This document shows, piece after piece, positions 45,901 through 58,298 of a DNA stretch of 64,000 bases. The position numbers and the translations under genes are program-made. Each line of letters begins with the position of its first letter. Position 1 is the first letter of the stretch. The stretch spans positions 133,459 to 197,458 of the forward strand of contig MNCI01013916.1 in the NCBI GenBank assembly GCA_015680685.1. Direction: 5' to 3'. The notes under the pieces are model-generated. The model was not told where the DNA came from and did no database searches. It saw nothing but the letters and a program-made list of their open reading frames with translations. The stretch is from Gnetum montanum (Eukaryota; Streptophyta; Gnetopsida; Gnetales; Gnetaceae).

Positions 45901-46200
45901 TGAGATCTCATCATCTCCTTATTGAGATAGCCTGTTGAATTAATTTACCAAGAGAAGAGTGCATTTGCGGATTGTGCAAACAAAGCATAGAATATGAAGA
46001 ATATATTTTTTATCTTTCCCATATTTTGCTCACATTGGATTGAATTAGACTATTAATTGTAATATGTTGATTGCTTTCTTTGAAATTGATCCTATTTTCT
46101 TGAGGCATTACATCAATGATGTTTTCAACTTCAAAACTATATTGAGGCACGTAACTATTCAATAAGTCTATTGTAATTTCCTAAACATAATAAAAATTTC
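42960..46200 (+). mobile_element. Degenerate LINE (endonuclease plus RT)
   Basis: Non-LTR retrotransposon ORF2-like remnant. The endonuclease start is visible as NVHSLANKVIALD-like and FVET near 42990-43085. The CGGFNACVG block near 43420 matches the GDFNA motif, and a DHITNQRS segment follows. RT begins near 44455 (FKKGDKINLNNYQLI), then CFFDFTKAYNSIAPDKFWKI (44690-44750), then GVK-stop-GCPLFHTIFGIFIDEL near 44870. The open piece 44928-45275 has the catalytic block LLFVDDIALIAK and a NDKTKILV segment. A C-terminal CICGLCKQSIEYEEYIFYLS block near 45960 resembles the Cys-rich LINE tail. Many stops. Bounded by minisatellite units on both sides. Confidence 0.8.
45566..45653. other. 43-bp exact direct repeat around an N (probable assembly join)
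   Basis: The 43 bases at 45566-45608 are repeated exactly at 45611-45653, separated only by N and G. In an otherwise diverged LINE, a perfect duplication abutting the only ambiguous base is best read as two overlapping contig ends left unmerged. The duplicated copy adds about 45 bp and shifts the LINE reading frame. Confidence 0.75.
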
Positions 46201-46204
46201 CATA

Positions 46205-46335
46205 TTCCATTTTCTATAATTGTCATTTTTTAAGATTTTTCTCATTCACTACCCTTGTAGAATCGTGGCTTAGTAGAATGAGCATTGTGTCTTGGAGTAA
46301 TAATCCTATACTTATCATTTTATGTTTAAATTTAA
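46205..46335. repeat. ~93-bp minisatellite, right part
   Basis: CTCATTCACTACCC, GTGGCTTAGTAGAATGAGCATT and GTAATAATCCTATACTTATC align with units at 42540-42910. This suggests the LINE between them entered an existing array. Confidence 0.5.
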
Positions 46336-46629
46336 AAAACTCAACATGACAATTTGAATATAATATTTAAAAAGGGGGGAAAATACATCATTAATATGTG
46401 TTTTTTCTTTCTTAAAGATCAAAACAAATTCCTTTGCTTCCAATAGTTAGCTTCCCTAACTCCAATGCGATCTCAAGTGGCATTCACATAATCAATTGTT
46501 GCACACATTTCATGATGATCAAATTTAGAAAAAATCAAGCACCCTAGATGAAATTATGTAAAATAACAAACATTTAGTTTTAGTGAATATCTAAAAATGG
46601 ACTAAATTTGAATTATTCATACTTTGAAC

Positions 46630-47022
46630 TCTCTTCTCATTCTTGTTATCTTGGCAAACAGAAGGATGTCACTATTGCTAATAGAAAATGCAATAGCAAA
46701 CTCTAAAACATAGAGCAAAATTTACATGGAAAATCCTTCAATGTAAAGGGTAAAAAAGAATACTTGAATTAGTACAAAGCTCTATTATTTTTATAGAAAT
46801 ATTACAACGAAAACAAGGAAAAGTAATGCCTTTCAAACACAATAGCTCAATTCTAGTAATTTCAACCATCTATATTTTTTGAATAGAATTTTTAACATAC
46901 ACTTTTATTTTACAAATAAAAATTTCAAGTTAAAAAGTGAAAATTACAAATAGCAAGTTAGATTTGTAACTTTAATATTACTCACACCAAGTGGTGCCAC
47001 TTGATTTGGCTTTAGTTATTCA
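46630..47022 (-). repeat. Probable 3' LTR of copia-2
   Basis: On the element strand it starts after the copia-type polypurine tract AAGTGGGAGATTATTG (47022-47037). The sequence that follows is AT-rich and contains a TATAAAAATA box near 46790. The far end near 46630 is uncertain because the second LTR is not in the window. Confidence 0.45.
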
Positions 47023-49229
47023 ATAATCTCCCACTTGAAAATAAATATGTCATCTTCAAATCCGAACTTGCACTACTTCCATAATACAGGCTTATGATAT
47101 AGCCAACGTAAGTTGTCTCCTACACATCACATGTTTATATGCAAGAATAACTTATGTTAAAAAATCAACAAGATTCTTTGAGAATTAATTTTTCCTACCT
47201 CCAACTCTTCCCTTTCAAGAATCAAATATATGAAATGATACCAAATGTCAATATGCTTTGTTTTTTTAATGAAACATTGCATTCTTTGTTAGATGAATTT
47301 TGCTTTGATTATCATAGTGCATAACAAACTTGTCTTGCTTTATCTTAAATTATTTAGGTAATCTTCTTAACCAAATCATATCCTTAGTTTCTTCCATTAA
47401 TGTTACATATTCATCTTCTATGGTAGATAAGGCAATAATAGCCTCTAACTAAAATTTACTTACATATACTAAGACTCGGATTTATCAAACTAGTTTCAAG
47501 AATCCTTTTATAGATTTTTTAAAAAATTTATAACTTAATGCTACCCAGTAGAATTAAACTTATACCCTATGGTTACCAAGCTATGACCCTTACCATGAAG
47601 TGAATACCTCATTGTGAGAATGTATCAAGTTATGGATTTTCTACTATCATGACAACTAGCAAAATTAGCATTCATAAGACTAATAATCTCTAGAGAAGAA
47701 CCTTCAAAGCATAAACATTCTTGTTATGTACCTTTTAAATACTGAAGAAGCCACTTTGTTGCTTTCCAATATTCATATCTAGGATTACTCATGTAAAAAT
47801 AAACAACCCCTATTACATGAGCAATATTAGGTCTAGTACAAAATGATTACATACATTAGGCTATGAACAACTGATGTATAAGGAACATTCATCATCATGC
47901 TTCTATTTACTTTATTCTTTGGACAATTATCTTTAGATAATTTAAAATTTCTTGCTAATGGTGTAGAAACTAGCTTACAATAAACTCTATTAAAATACTT
48001 CAAAATTCTTAAAATATATATTCATATTGACTTAACTAAAGTGTACTTTACTTTCAAATAAGCATGTTCAAAATATCCTTAGTAGGTCTAAGATTTTTAG
48101 TGGTAAAACATTCAAACATATTATCCTTCTAATACTTAATTTCAATATAACCATTGCCTACAATCAACATATCATTAATATAAAATAAAATAATGGTTTA
48201 CCATTCTTGTGTAGAAGCTTTAAAATATATACAATGATCATATTTAGATCTTGTATAATTCTCACTATGCATAAAACTATTAGATTTCTTATACTAGTGT
48301 CTTAGCTTCAAATCAAATTAGGATTAGTTGCATCTACAAAACATTTAGGCTACTACATAAATTTCTTCTTCTAAATGACCACGCTATTTTAAAATTAAGT
48401 TGTTCTAATTCTAAATTTAAATTTGCAAACAAAGAAAGAACAAGTATAATAGAATTATTTTTCACATTCGAAGCAAAAATTTCATTAAAATTTGTACCAA
48501 GTTTCTATCCATAATATTTAACCACAAGTCTTTCTTTATACTACATGGATCCATTAGCCTCCTAGTTAATTACATAAAATCCATCTATTTTGAAAATATT
48601 TCCTCCTTGTGGAAGCATTACCAACTTCTAATTATTGTTAAAATGCAAAATATTAATCTCTGTAGCCATAGTCTCTTGTCATTTATTAGTAATAGGATAA
48701 TTTATAGATTTTTGAAAGATTCAAGTTCACCATCATCAATAAATAAAACATAATACAACAAATGTGAATACCTTTGTATTGGATTGTGATGCCATGAAGT
48801 TCTCCCAAGTTTCTATATAGAAATTACTAGAAGTCCTTCACCATTTGCATCAAATGCAATAACATCACCTATTATTAGCTTTGTATCATTATCAGTATCA
48901 ATATAAATAATATCATTGTGAATATATGACTAAATTTTATGATTATTATGATTTTAAAATATAGAAATAGGAACATCCATATCCATAACCAAATTTTCTA
49001 ATTTTTCTTTATCTTATTTCTTATGAGTAAACATCTCACTTTCATTAAATAAAACATCCCTACGTCTGATAGTTTATTTTACAAAAAAATCCCACAATCT
49101 ATAGCCTCTACCATCTTGATTATAACTAAGAAAAATACACCTTTTGGATTTTGCATATAAGTCATTTCTCTTTTGTTTTGGAATTAAAACATAAGTTTTA
49201 CACCCAAAAATTTTTAAATGATTATATGA
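47023..49229 (-). pseudogene. Copia-2 pol remnant (integrase end to RNaseH)
   Basis: Minus-strand Ty1/copia pol. At 49080-49200 the integrase C-terminus reads KRCIFLSYNQDGRGYRLWD and TIRRRDVLFNESEMF, the standard copia block. RT shows FYINDMLIVGN near 48170-48200, with the YVDD catalytic pair changed to YIND. RNaseH at 47290-47460 reads ALSTIEDEYVTLMEETKDMI and MHYDNQSKIHLTKN. The 5' part is missing because LINE sequence begins at 49230. Riddled with stops. Confidence 0.75.
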
Positions 49230-50300
49230 AATCCTCCGATAAAGAAGATGTAGAAAATTGTAGAAACTATAGAGAAATGAAGCTAATGAGTCACATTATA
49301 AAGCTTTGGGAGAGAGTCATAGAGTAGCATCTCATACATGAATCAATAATATCAGAAAATGAATTTGGATTCATGCTAGGTAGATCTACTATAGTGGCTA
49401 TTTTCTTGATACAAAAATTGATGGAGAAATATAGAAATCATAGAAAAATCTACATATGATATTCACTTGACTTGGAAAAAACATATGACAAAGTGCCTAG
49501 AAACATTATTAACTAGGCTTTGTAGAGAAAAAACATCCCTAATAAGTATATTAAAGTAATTCAAGATATGTATGAAGGAGATACAACTAAAATTAGAATA
49601 ACTTGTGGAACATCATCTAATTTTTCAGTCATAGTAGGTCTACAACAAGGATTTGTGTTTATCCCATGCTTGTTTATCATTATTATACATGAATTAACAA
49701 CAAAAATACAAGATGAAATCCCTTGGTAAATGATATTTGCAAATGATATTGTGTTAGTGGATACAACTCCAGAAAATATTGCTTTGAATATGGGAAGTGG
49801 AGACATTATCACGAATCAATAGATTTAAAAATTAACATAAGTAAGATAGAATATATCAAATGAAATTTTAATAATATCATAAATAATGATGAAATATAAG
49901 TGATAATTCAAGATAATAAAGTCTCACATCACAAATAGCTCCACTACCTAAGATTAATCCCCTAATTAGATGGTAAAATTAATAAAGATATAAGAAGTAG
50001 AATTGAAGCAAGATGGTCAAAATGGAGATAAGCTAGTGATGCTCTATGTGATAAAAGAATACCAATAAAATTAAAGGAAAAATTTTTCAAGACCTTAATT
50101 GACCTATTATCTCATCCGGTGCTAAATGTTGGTTAGTACAAAAGAGGCATGAATAAGAAATTAGTATGACAAAAATGTGCATGCTTCAATGAATGTTGAA
50201 TGTTAACAGAAGAGATAAACTTCATAATAAAAATGTTGGGCATTTTGGGCAGAAAATAAAGATAATAAGAAGCTTTTAAAAACACTGCTAATAATTTAAG
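49230..50300 (+). mobile_element. 5'-truncated LINE, RT fragment
   Basis: Plant-type LINE RT. It starts abruptly inside RT with DVENCRNYREMKLMSHIIKL (49250-49310), then SENEFGFMLGRSTIVAIFLI, DLEKTYDKVPRNIIN, MYEGDTTKIRITCG, and GLQQGFVFIPCLF. The catalytic block MIFANDIVLVDTT (49730-49765) has Asn for the first Asp of FADD. Later blocks IEARWSKWR and LCDKRIPIKLKEKF continue to about 50130. Sharp 5' truncation is usual for LINEs. The junction with copia-2 at about 49230 marks the insertion. Confidence 0.8.
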
Positions 50301-51641
50301 GAAGTTTATATTATTTTCTTTTTTATGTAGCTACCCTACATTGCTATGGATTTTGTATGCTTTGTTTTACCTTCCTGATTTTTCATTTTTCTTTCATGAT
50401 TTTAATTATTATGTTGTGACTTTGCTGAATTTTTATCAATTTGGGCTTATTTCTATATGGAATTTTGTATTTTAATATTATCCATATCATTTTTGGTCTT
50501 TTGGTATATTTTTTATTTTTGTGGAAATTTTGCCCAACATGCTTCTAAGATATTTTATTATTATTTTAAATCATCCTTGATATAAATAAGGTTTTATGGA
50601 ATTTTGAATATTTTTGATCAGCTCTTGATATATTTTATGATTATTTTTTATCAACTCTTGATATAAACAAGGTTTTGTGAAAGTTTTTGTAAAATTTTCA
50701 CTGTTATGAATTTTTGGCTATTTTTGAAATATCTTGGATTTGGAATATCATAATAATATATCTGTGACTAATTTTGCTTAATTGGTAGTCTTTTAGATGT
50801 TCCCATTTGTATGCATTAGTGGAGTGTTCATTTGTGGAACCCACCGCATGGGAACAAGGATTTGGATGAATTTCCTAACTTGGATTTTGATTCATAAGTT
50901 TATGTAAGGTTGAGAAACTAGCCAAGGCCATGGCATTGAGTAATTGAGTCTAGTGATGTATAGTGAAGCATTATCAAGTCTTACCCTTTTGATGAAACAT
51001 GTGTCGTGACCATTAAAGATGTTAGTAGTGAGACTATTTCCATGAATCAACCATAAATGGCTTGTTGGGAGTGACAAGGATAATTCGATGTTAATAGTGA
51101 GGTTATTCTAAGAGCTTTCAATTTATATCTTTCGTAGTGAGGATAACTAAGACATAATCTTTGAAGATTCCTAGATAAAATAAAAAATAGTTGGATTTTT
51201 TGGAAAATTTGTAATTATATCAACTTTAAAATATTTTTGAATATTTAATTGGAAACTTTTGTGTGGTCTTTGTCCTAAGACTTTTGGTCCAAAACTTGTA
51301 TGCTCCATGAATATGAAAAGAAAATAACATTTATTATTTAAGGGATTCTAATTTCTCCTACCTATTGATGTAAAGAGCCTAGAGTAGATAGGAAAATGTC
51401 AAAAGAAGGATATGGTATGAAAGATGGATCGATTCAGGGCATGATGAACCTTTTAATCTTGAAAAATAATGTTTGTATATGTTATATTTTTGTAAACTAG
51501 AAACCTTATACACTTTTTAGATATGTGAACCATGTATCTATTTTTATAAATAAATAATAAAGTATAATAGATATAAGATTGCAATCTATGCCATTTGGAC
51601 TATATAAATACAAGAATCATTTTTCATTTCAGCAAATGTTA
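50300..51641. other. AT-rich spacer
   Basis: No gene recognised. A short diverged tandem duplication lies at about 50540-50690 (TCTTGATATAAACAAGGTTTTGTG and variants). Confidence 0.45.
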
Positions 51642-52464
51642 TGATGAGGAAATCACCTAATCCTTGTGTAATCTTCAATGTATTTTATGTGTATGTCTTC
51701 TTGTGTGTATATGTGTTTCATTTATGTATTTTTCTTGTTAGTGATGATTCCAAGGTATTTTAGCATGTGTAGGAATGTCTAGAGGTGTTCGGATAATCAA
51801 GGTTTCAAGACAAGAGTCTTGGATTTTTGTGAACCTATCTAGAAAGATATCTCCTTTAGGAGTAAGGTGTTTCCTTCATGTTTAAGATGTCTCCACTAGT
51901 TCAAGACATTTCACATGTCTACAATACATCTCACCTCTTAGTAAGATGTCTTTCTTAGTTTCAAGATGTCTTACCTCTCAGCAAGATGTTTTCATCAATT
52001 TCAAGACATCTTCTCTGCAAATTGACAACTTTTAATTGGAGCATCTCCTACTTCTCCAAGATGTCTCAATCAACCATGAGATGTTAATGTATGAATTTCT
52101 AACTAAAATTATAAATTTGAGTAGTAGGAAGATGAGAATATAGGGAACAAAAGTATAAATAGATCTCTTGATCCCTTGTTTTGGTTAAGAGAGTTTAGGG
52201 AGTGAGAGGTAAAAGTGAAGAGAGAGAAGAGAGAGTTTTGGCCACTTAATTGGTCATAATCCTTTTGTGTGATTTCTTTGCTTGAGTATTATGTAAGAGT
52301 TGGATTAAATCTTCTTTTTTTTCGTTGGAAGTATATGCTTCCTTTATGCTCGTAAATTCTTCATTTGAGCAAAAATAAAACTTTTATATTTCTTTTCTTA
52401 TTCAAAATGGTTATTTTTTAATTAATAGTGCTTGGATTGTGGAATCCAAGGGAGCTTCTCATCA
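51642..52464 (+). repeat. 5' LTR of LTR element F
   Basis: This 823-bp LTR has inverted ends TGATGAG / CTCATCA. It contains a TATA box (TATAAATAG, near 52170) and AATAAA near 52375, and is followed at once by an initiator-Met-type primer site. U3 (51830-52070) holds repeated AAGATGTCT / AGACATCTT palindrome-like words. Confidence 0.65.
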
Positions 52465-52467
52465 AAT

Positions 52468-52479
52468 TAGTATTAGAGC
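52468..52479 (+). promoter_or_regulatory. Initiator-Met tRNA primer site of element F
   Basis: TAGTATTAGAGC matches TGGTATCAGAGC except for one G-to-A and one C-to-T change, three bases after the LTR end. Confidence 0.65.
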
Positions 52480-53777
52480 AATTAGAATCAAACATAATTA
52501 TATTCAAGTAGATAATTCTCACCTCAATCATTAAGAACCACTTCAAATTCTCAAGATTGAATGAATTATCTCTTATTACCTTTTTCACTCATCCAAGTAA
52601 ATAGTGAGATAGAAATGTTTTGTAATTCAAGCATTGAAAAGGGACTTGAGGAACTGATGAGGTTTATGCACTATATCACAGGGTTGTTTGATAGATAAAA
52701 AGGGTTTGGGGAAAGAGTTAAATGACAAGGCTTCTCCTCATCAATATCATGAACATTAATATCTCTACTTTGCTCACTCAGTTCTTCATGAAACTAGAAA
52801 TTCTAGCTACTAATATTAATATTGGAAATTCTAATGAGATGTTCTCTAATACCACTTACTATTACCTGTATTTCATTCCTAATTAGAAAATATTCTGCCA
52901 ACATAGCCTATTCAAATGAGGTCAACTCAATAGGTCAGTTTGGATTTGGTAGCAAAGATCTTAAACCATTAACTACCGCATATTCAAGAATCCTTCTTAG
53001 CTCATTCTTGGTGAATGCAATGCTTAGTTTTCTTTTAATACATGTGACTTTGTAGGTATGCAACTTCATATTTACTATAAGTATGTGAGCTTTTGACATT
53101 TCCATTAGCTTATGGACCTAAGGGCTCTAGAAGGAGTTAGATCCTTTTCCTATCATGGTATCAAAGAGAGTCTCCTATAGACATTTAGAAAAAGAATAAG
53201 GATCAAGTGCAAAGGGAAAAGAAAATAAAACTAAGTAAAAATACTTAATCCAAGAAAAATTATAGGTGCTAAAAAGGGCCTATGAGTTTCTAGGCAATAA
53301 GTTTGAGATACTAGAAATACTATTGGCCTTTTCTCTAGCACCAAAAAATTTATTATATAAATGTTCTTTATACGTCTAGAAGGACAACTTTGCAAACTAA
53401 GTTTTGAGATATTCAATGTGTGATCATAAATGGTCTTTAAATCATTGTGACCCAAAATAAATTAATGATTATGAAATGAAGGGGTATGAATCCTCTAATC
53501 AAATATAGAATTAGCCTAACACATATGTTTAGGAACAAAAAAAAGAGTAATGGAATGTAAAATTTTAGTGCTAAAGAAAAATAAGTGAAATTGTTGAGAA
53601 AAATAATTAAGTATAAACTATTGAAAATAATTCAAAGTGTAGAATAATCTATGAATAATTCAAAGTGTGGGCATAATCCAAATTCAATTCAAAACCAAAA
53701 TGGCATCATTTAAAGAAAGTGTCCAGCTAATGATGCTAAGGTAGAAAAAATTATAACTTTAAAAAGTGCTACATAAG
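52480..53777 (+). mobile_element. Leader/interior fragment of element F
   Basis: The sequence following the primer site, cut off at 53778 by the LTR of gypsy element E. No gag or pol motif is recognisable; the 77-codon plus frame at 52822-53055 has no family features. It is unclear whether F is gypsy or copia. Confidence 0.4.
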
Positions 53778-54790
53778 TGATGAACAATGAAGGTACCCCT
53801 ATGCTCAACCATACGAATCATGAAGCATTCATGCACGATCTAATTAAATTTCATGGACTTTATAGTTTTTGGTGCATTGATTCTCTATGAAGTGAACCTT
53901 GTCCTAATGGTCATTCATTGCCTTCCTAATTACACTTGTGATGTACAAAGGTATGATTAAGTGTAATTGAGGTATATGATTTTTATTGTTTTATGTTCTT
54001 TGGCACTTAAATAGAGATATGAAGTATTTTAATAACTAATTTAATTTAACTACTTTACTAGTATCTAACTAATCCTAACATAAGCATCTAGTCCTACCTT
54101 TTGTACACATCCTAAACCCACGTATCCACTATTGGGTTACCAAGTGCTATGCTACTAGGTGCATGAAGCAATAATGTTGTTGGGATTACCAAGCAAATAC
54201 ATGTTTATCCTCAAAGTGGTTGTACTTATGTACTTAATCTATTTAGCTTAATTAATTAACTAATTTCTTAAATTCTTAATTTAGCTTAATTAATTGCATA
54301 TTTACTGAAAATAATGAATGCATGAATAAATCATTAATCTATTCTAAGTGCTACAAGGTTTAATTAAAAGGCTCATCTTTATTATCATACACACTAGTGT
54401 GGTTTAGGTACAACTGTGCTCAAATAAAGATTTGTACACTTTTTGACTCTTGTTGCAGGTACTCAGAGAAATATTCTAACTTTCAAATGGAGAAACTACA
54501 AGAGCTCTACTACTGCTATGACTTGATTCCAATAAACATGACTATGAGCTTGTATTTATAGTTTTCATTATAAGACTATGTTGACAGGGCCCTATAGATG
54601 TAGCAAATGCTACATCGATGTGGCTCCGTTGATAGGGTAACATCATGTAAACAAGGCCCCATCAATGAGGGCCCATCAACGTGGCTCTGTTGATAGGGCA
54701 ACACCATGTAAATAAGGCCCCATCAATGAGGGCCCATCGACAAGGCTATGCCAACAGGGATCCATCAACATGATACTTTGATGCTCATCA
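53778..54790 (-). repeat. 3' LTR of element E
   Basis: This 1013-bp LTR runs from TGATGAACAATG to GCTCATCA. TATA box near 54552-54560 and AATAAA at 54378-54383. U3 (54584-54785) uses a different motif set from C/D: a 61-bp unit starting CTCCGTTGATAGGG (54624) repeats at 54685, with CCCCATCAATGAGGGCCCATC and CATCGATG palindromes. Confidence 0.85.
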
Positions 54791-54800
54791 TAGCCCCAAA
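54791..54800 (-). promoter_or_regulatory. Polypurine tract of element E
   Basis: The element strand reads TTTTGGGGCTA directly before the LTR start TGATGAGC. Same position as in C and D, with a slightly different sequence. Confidence 0.65.
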
Positions 54801-55049
54801 ATTGAATGAAAACTTGTTCTTAACTTTCCTTACAAAATTGGAAAGGTATGGGATTATTAACTGAATCTTAACAAAACAAACTGACTTGACAAGACTGAGT
54901 GCTTGAGTATACAAATCAAAAAATTACAAAAATTGTGGTGTTCATGACACAAAATTGAACACCATAACATGAGTACACAAAATTGGAAAATACATCCTCT
55001 AATGGCATGAAGATGGTGGAGAAGATCAAATAGTCCAAGGCGATGGAGG

Positions 55050-57864
55050 CTCCTAATGTTTTGAAGGATCTTTGCCAACTTCAAGAAGGTGCAATAGCTG
55101 AGGCAACTATGGCTATCCTACTAAAGTTGTAACCATCGGTGGAAGGAAAAAGGCATCTAGTAATGCCTTCATCTTCTCCTTCTTACTCCAAGGATCATTC
55201 ACAATCCACGGAACATCACAAATGTGGGTTGGAGTGAGGAAATCCCATAGATAGGACATTACTAGGAGCATCGCCTTCACATTAACAAACTAGGTAATGA
55301 ATTGCTTGTGTTTAATATTAAATGTCCTAACTATGTTTTATAGCTCCTGGTAGTTGTTCATCCGCTTGGGTAGGTTCTTAATAGTTGATTGTTGATCAAT
55401 AAATTATGCCTTGAGAACTTTGAGTTCAGTGTTTGCCACCACAAGATTTTTCTTGGTGTCTTTATGATGCTTGAACTTGGCCTTGTACAACAAGTATGAG
55501 TTGGCCAGCTATTTCTCAAGTTTTGACCATAGTCGTCCAATAGTCAACATGGCTAGGTTTGCATCACAGAGATTGATGACCTCCATGTATTCTATCATCT
55601 CCTTAATTTGCAACTCCTTCATGTGGATTTCTACTTTTTTGTAGGCATCTATCCCATTAATGATGGATTACCAAAATTCTTTTCCTTGTTGAAGTTATCA
55701 GAGGGTTTAATTCACTTTCACCTTCATTAATTAGATGTTTTTTTATTTACTTCCTTTTGTAGATCAACCTATTCTTTGTAATGGTCTTTGACTCTCTCAA
55801 ATTTGAGAGCCTCCAATTTTTAGGCATCTACCTTGATTGTAGTTTTCTGGTGAAGGGTGCAGACTTGCTTCATGGAGATATTTCTATTTTTTACTACCAA
55901 TCTCCTCAATTCAATGTTTGCTCTAGCTAGTTGCTCCTACTATTAATGGATTAAATTAGTTAACTGTTGCTTGCACTCATCAACATTTTGCAGGCAATGA
56001 TTCTTTGTAGGCAACTATACATTCTCCTAGCAGGTCTGATCCAAGGCCTTCTAAATCTTATGCTATGTGGCATTTACCAAGGATCGATAAAACACTACCA
56101 TCTTCATTACACCATCATCTCTTTTAGTTTAGTATGAATTTGTTCCATAGCTTCATATTTTGACAATGCCAAGTTGAGGAATGTAGGGTCAACAATCTAG
56201 GCTCTTAATTTAGCAACTTTAGCAACCAAGCATTCATTCAGTTTCTTGGCTATTTTGAGTTATCCCTCCAATATGATGTTCATTTCCCTTACCTTAAGCT
56301 TTGATTGGGTTACAGTAATACTGTCCAAAAGGTCAAAGACATTTGAAAGTGATTTCTAAGCTACCACTAGTCGATTCAGTAATTCTTCATGTTGCACTAC
56401 GTTTATTCTACTGCTTATGGTTCCTATGGACATTTGCACATCCTTGAGTGTAGTGACATCTAGTACCAATGCCACAAGTGCATTGAGCATTTTGGCAATC
56501 TAGTCAACAACCACTTTTGCTGCAGTCTCTTACTCTTAGTGCTACATCACCAATATGGTTACCCCCTCACCCTTCTCCAAGTGCACTGAGAAGGTTGTAG
56601 TGTTCCCAAATATTTTTGGGAGGGACTATTATCCTATGAGAGATACTATAACCTCTTTGGTTCTTGCATTCGACCTTGTAGGAAACTGCATTCTTTGGGT
56701 TAAGAAAATAGATCCACTTCCATCCATCAAGCTAATTGTTTAGGCCACCACATTGAGGTGACTCATTATTAGTTTTGTCCATAGATGGGTCCCTATCACT
56801 TGTGCATACTTGTTTCTTTTGTTCATTTAAGAGACATTCTCAGTATTTAACAATGTCTAGCATAGTTGTTTAGATGGTAAGTGGAGGTGGTGGTTGCTGC
56901 TCCTCTTCTTGGATAGTCATTGTAGGTGTCTTGTCTTTCATCATTTTTTCTCAGTTGGTGGTTGAAACATGTCTAACAACATAATTAATATAATGAACTA
57001 TTCCTTCCCTCTGATAGAGTTTTCTAATGAGACATGGAAAGGGGAGTGCCTTCCTTCCACATTAATTTTCTTTAAACCACTGATCCATCTTTAGATAGAT
57101 CAACTATGGAAGGTTGATAGGGAATCTCCCACTTAGAGCAATGCATGCTCAGGTAGAAAAGGTGGTGATTTTGCTTGGCCTCACCATGAGATTGAGGTAA
57201 AAGGTCACAATCTTGTAGTGAATTCTTCCTACTAGTGTGAGCACATCAAACTCCTTGTAGTTAATTCCATAGTATCATTATACCCATTCTTTCATGATGC
57301 TAGGATCTGCTTGCATTGGGATCTTAGTAAGACTTTTCTCTATCTCTAGAAACTCAAGCACCTTAGTAATTACCTGCATTGAGTAGGATACTAAGATGTC
57401 CTTGATTTTTACTACTGATCTAGGCTACCTATTATTTAAGAAAAAAATATCTCTTCCATGTACCACTCCTTGGTGAAAGTGATGATTGGTCACATGGGAG
57501 AGGTCTTCAGTTGATCTTGCATTTCTTTTGATGCTTGCTCCAAGAAAGGGCCAAAGTTTAACTCATGGAGCACTATTTTTTGGACCTCTTATGATTTAAT
57601 ATGATTCAGGCAAGCTTCTATGAAGGTCACCTTAAGATCTGCTTATTGTGATGGTGCATCATCCTGATGCAAGTGTTGTGTTGCTGTTGCTAGTTCTGGA
57701 ATTTGTTGAATAGATTCCTCTTTAGCCTCTTTCCTAAGCGGACCTGTGGCATGGGTTGTAAGAAATTATTCTTAGGCTTGTTCTTGGCCCTTTCTTGTTT
57801 TAGGCCATTTCTCCCTTGGTTGAGACAGTCTTGCTTCTTGTGTGTGCTTTTCTTTTTGTGCCAT
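55050..57864 (-). pseudogene. ORF3 of element E
   Basis: Homologue of ORF3 in D. Start ATG at 57864 (MAQKEKHTQEARLSQPREK), preceded by AG as in D. The polar N-terminus is followed by LHELNFGPFLEQASKEMQDQ, which aligns with IVELNFRPFTEFAPKAVRDQ of D, and by a region equivalent to D's FTLPFSCLIRKL (near 57010-57040). The C-terminal half (55100-56400) is rich in Leu, Glu and Lys and by composition could form a coiled coil. Stops are frequent. Lying between INT and the polypurine tract, it is in the env-like position of Athila elements, but I see no signal peptide or fusion-peptide features. The left end is approximate. Confidence 0.6.
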
Positions 57865-58298
57865 CTAGTATCACAATACATCAATGGATTAGTAGATACA
57901 ATGTCTAACTTTAAATTTTTGAATACCTTCTCTCGTTAGTTAGTTATACTTTGGCTAAGGTTGGATCATGGTAGATTGATTATTTTATTAATTATTTATT
58001 TTAAATTTTACCAAAGCTTGTTGGAAAGGTTTAACTCTTATAATTTGATGTTTAACAGTTGATTTCTTAGTTAAACCTTTATGGGAGTTAGAAAAATGAT
58101 GAAATTTTTTTCATCAAAAATGGTACATTTGTGGCCCCCACAATGAATAGCTTACCAGTAATAGTTGTAGGGTTGAAGAATAGAGTGATTAGATAAACAG
58201 TTAGGAAGTTATTGGCTCTAGAAGGTTTTGGGCTTTGAAAATTTGAAAAACTCCCTTGGAATTTGTGAGAAAATGTAAAATTTTCCAAGTGGAGTTGC

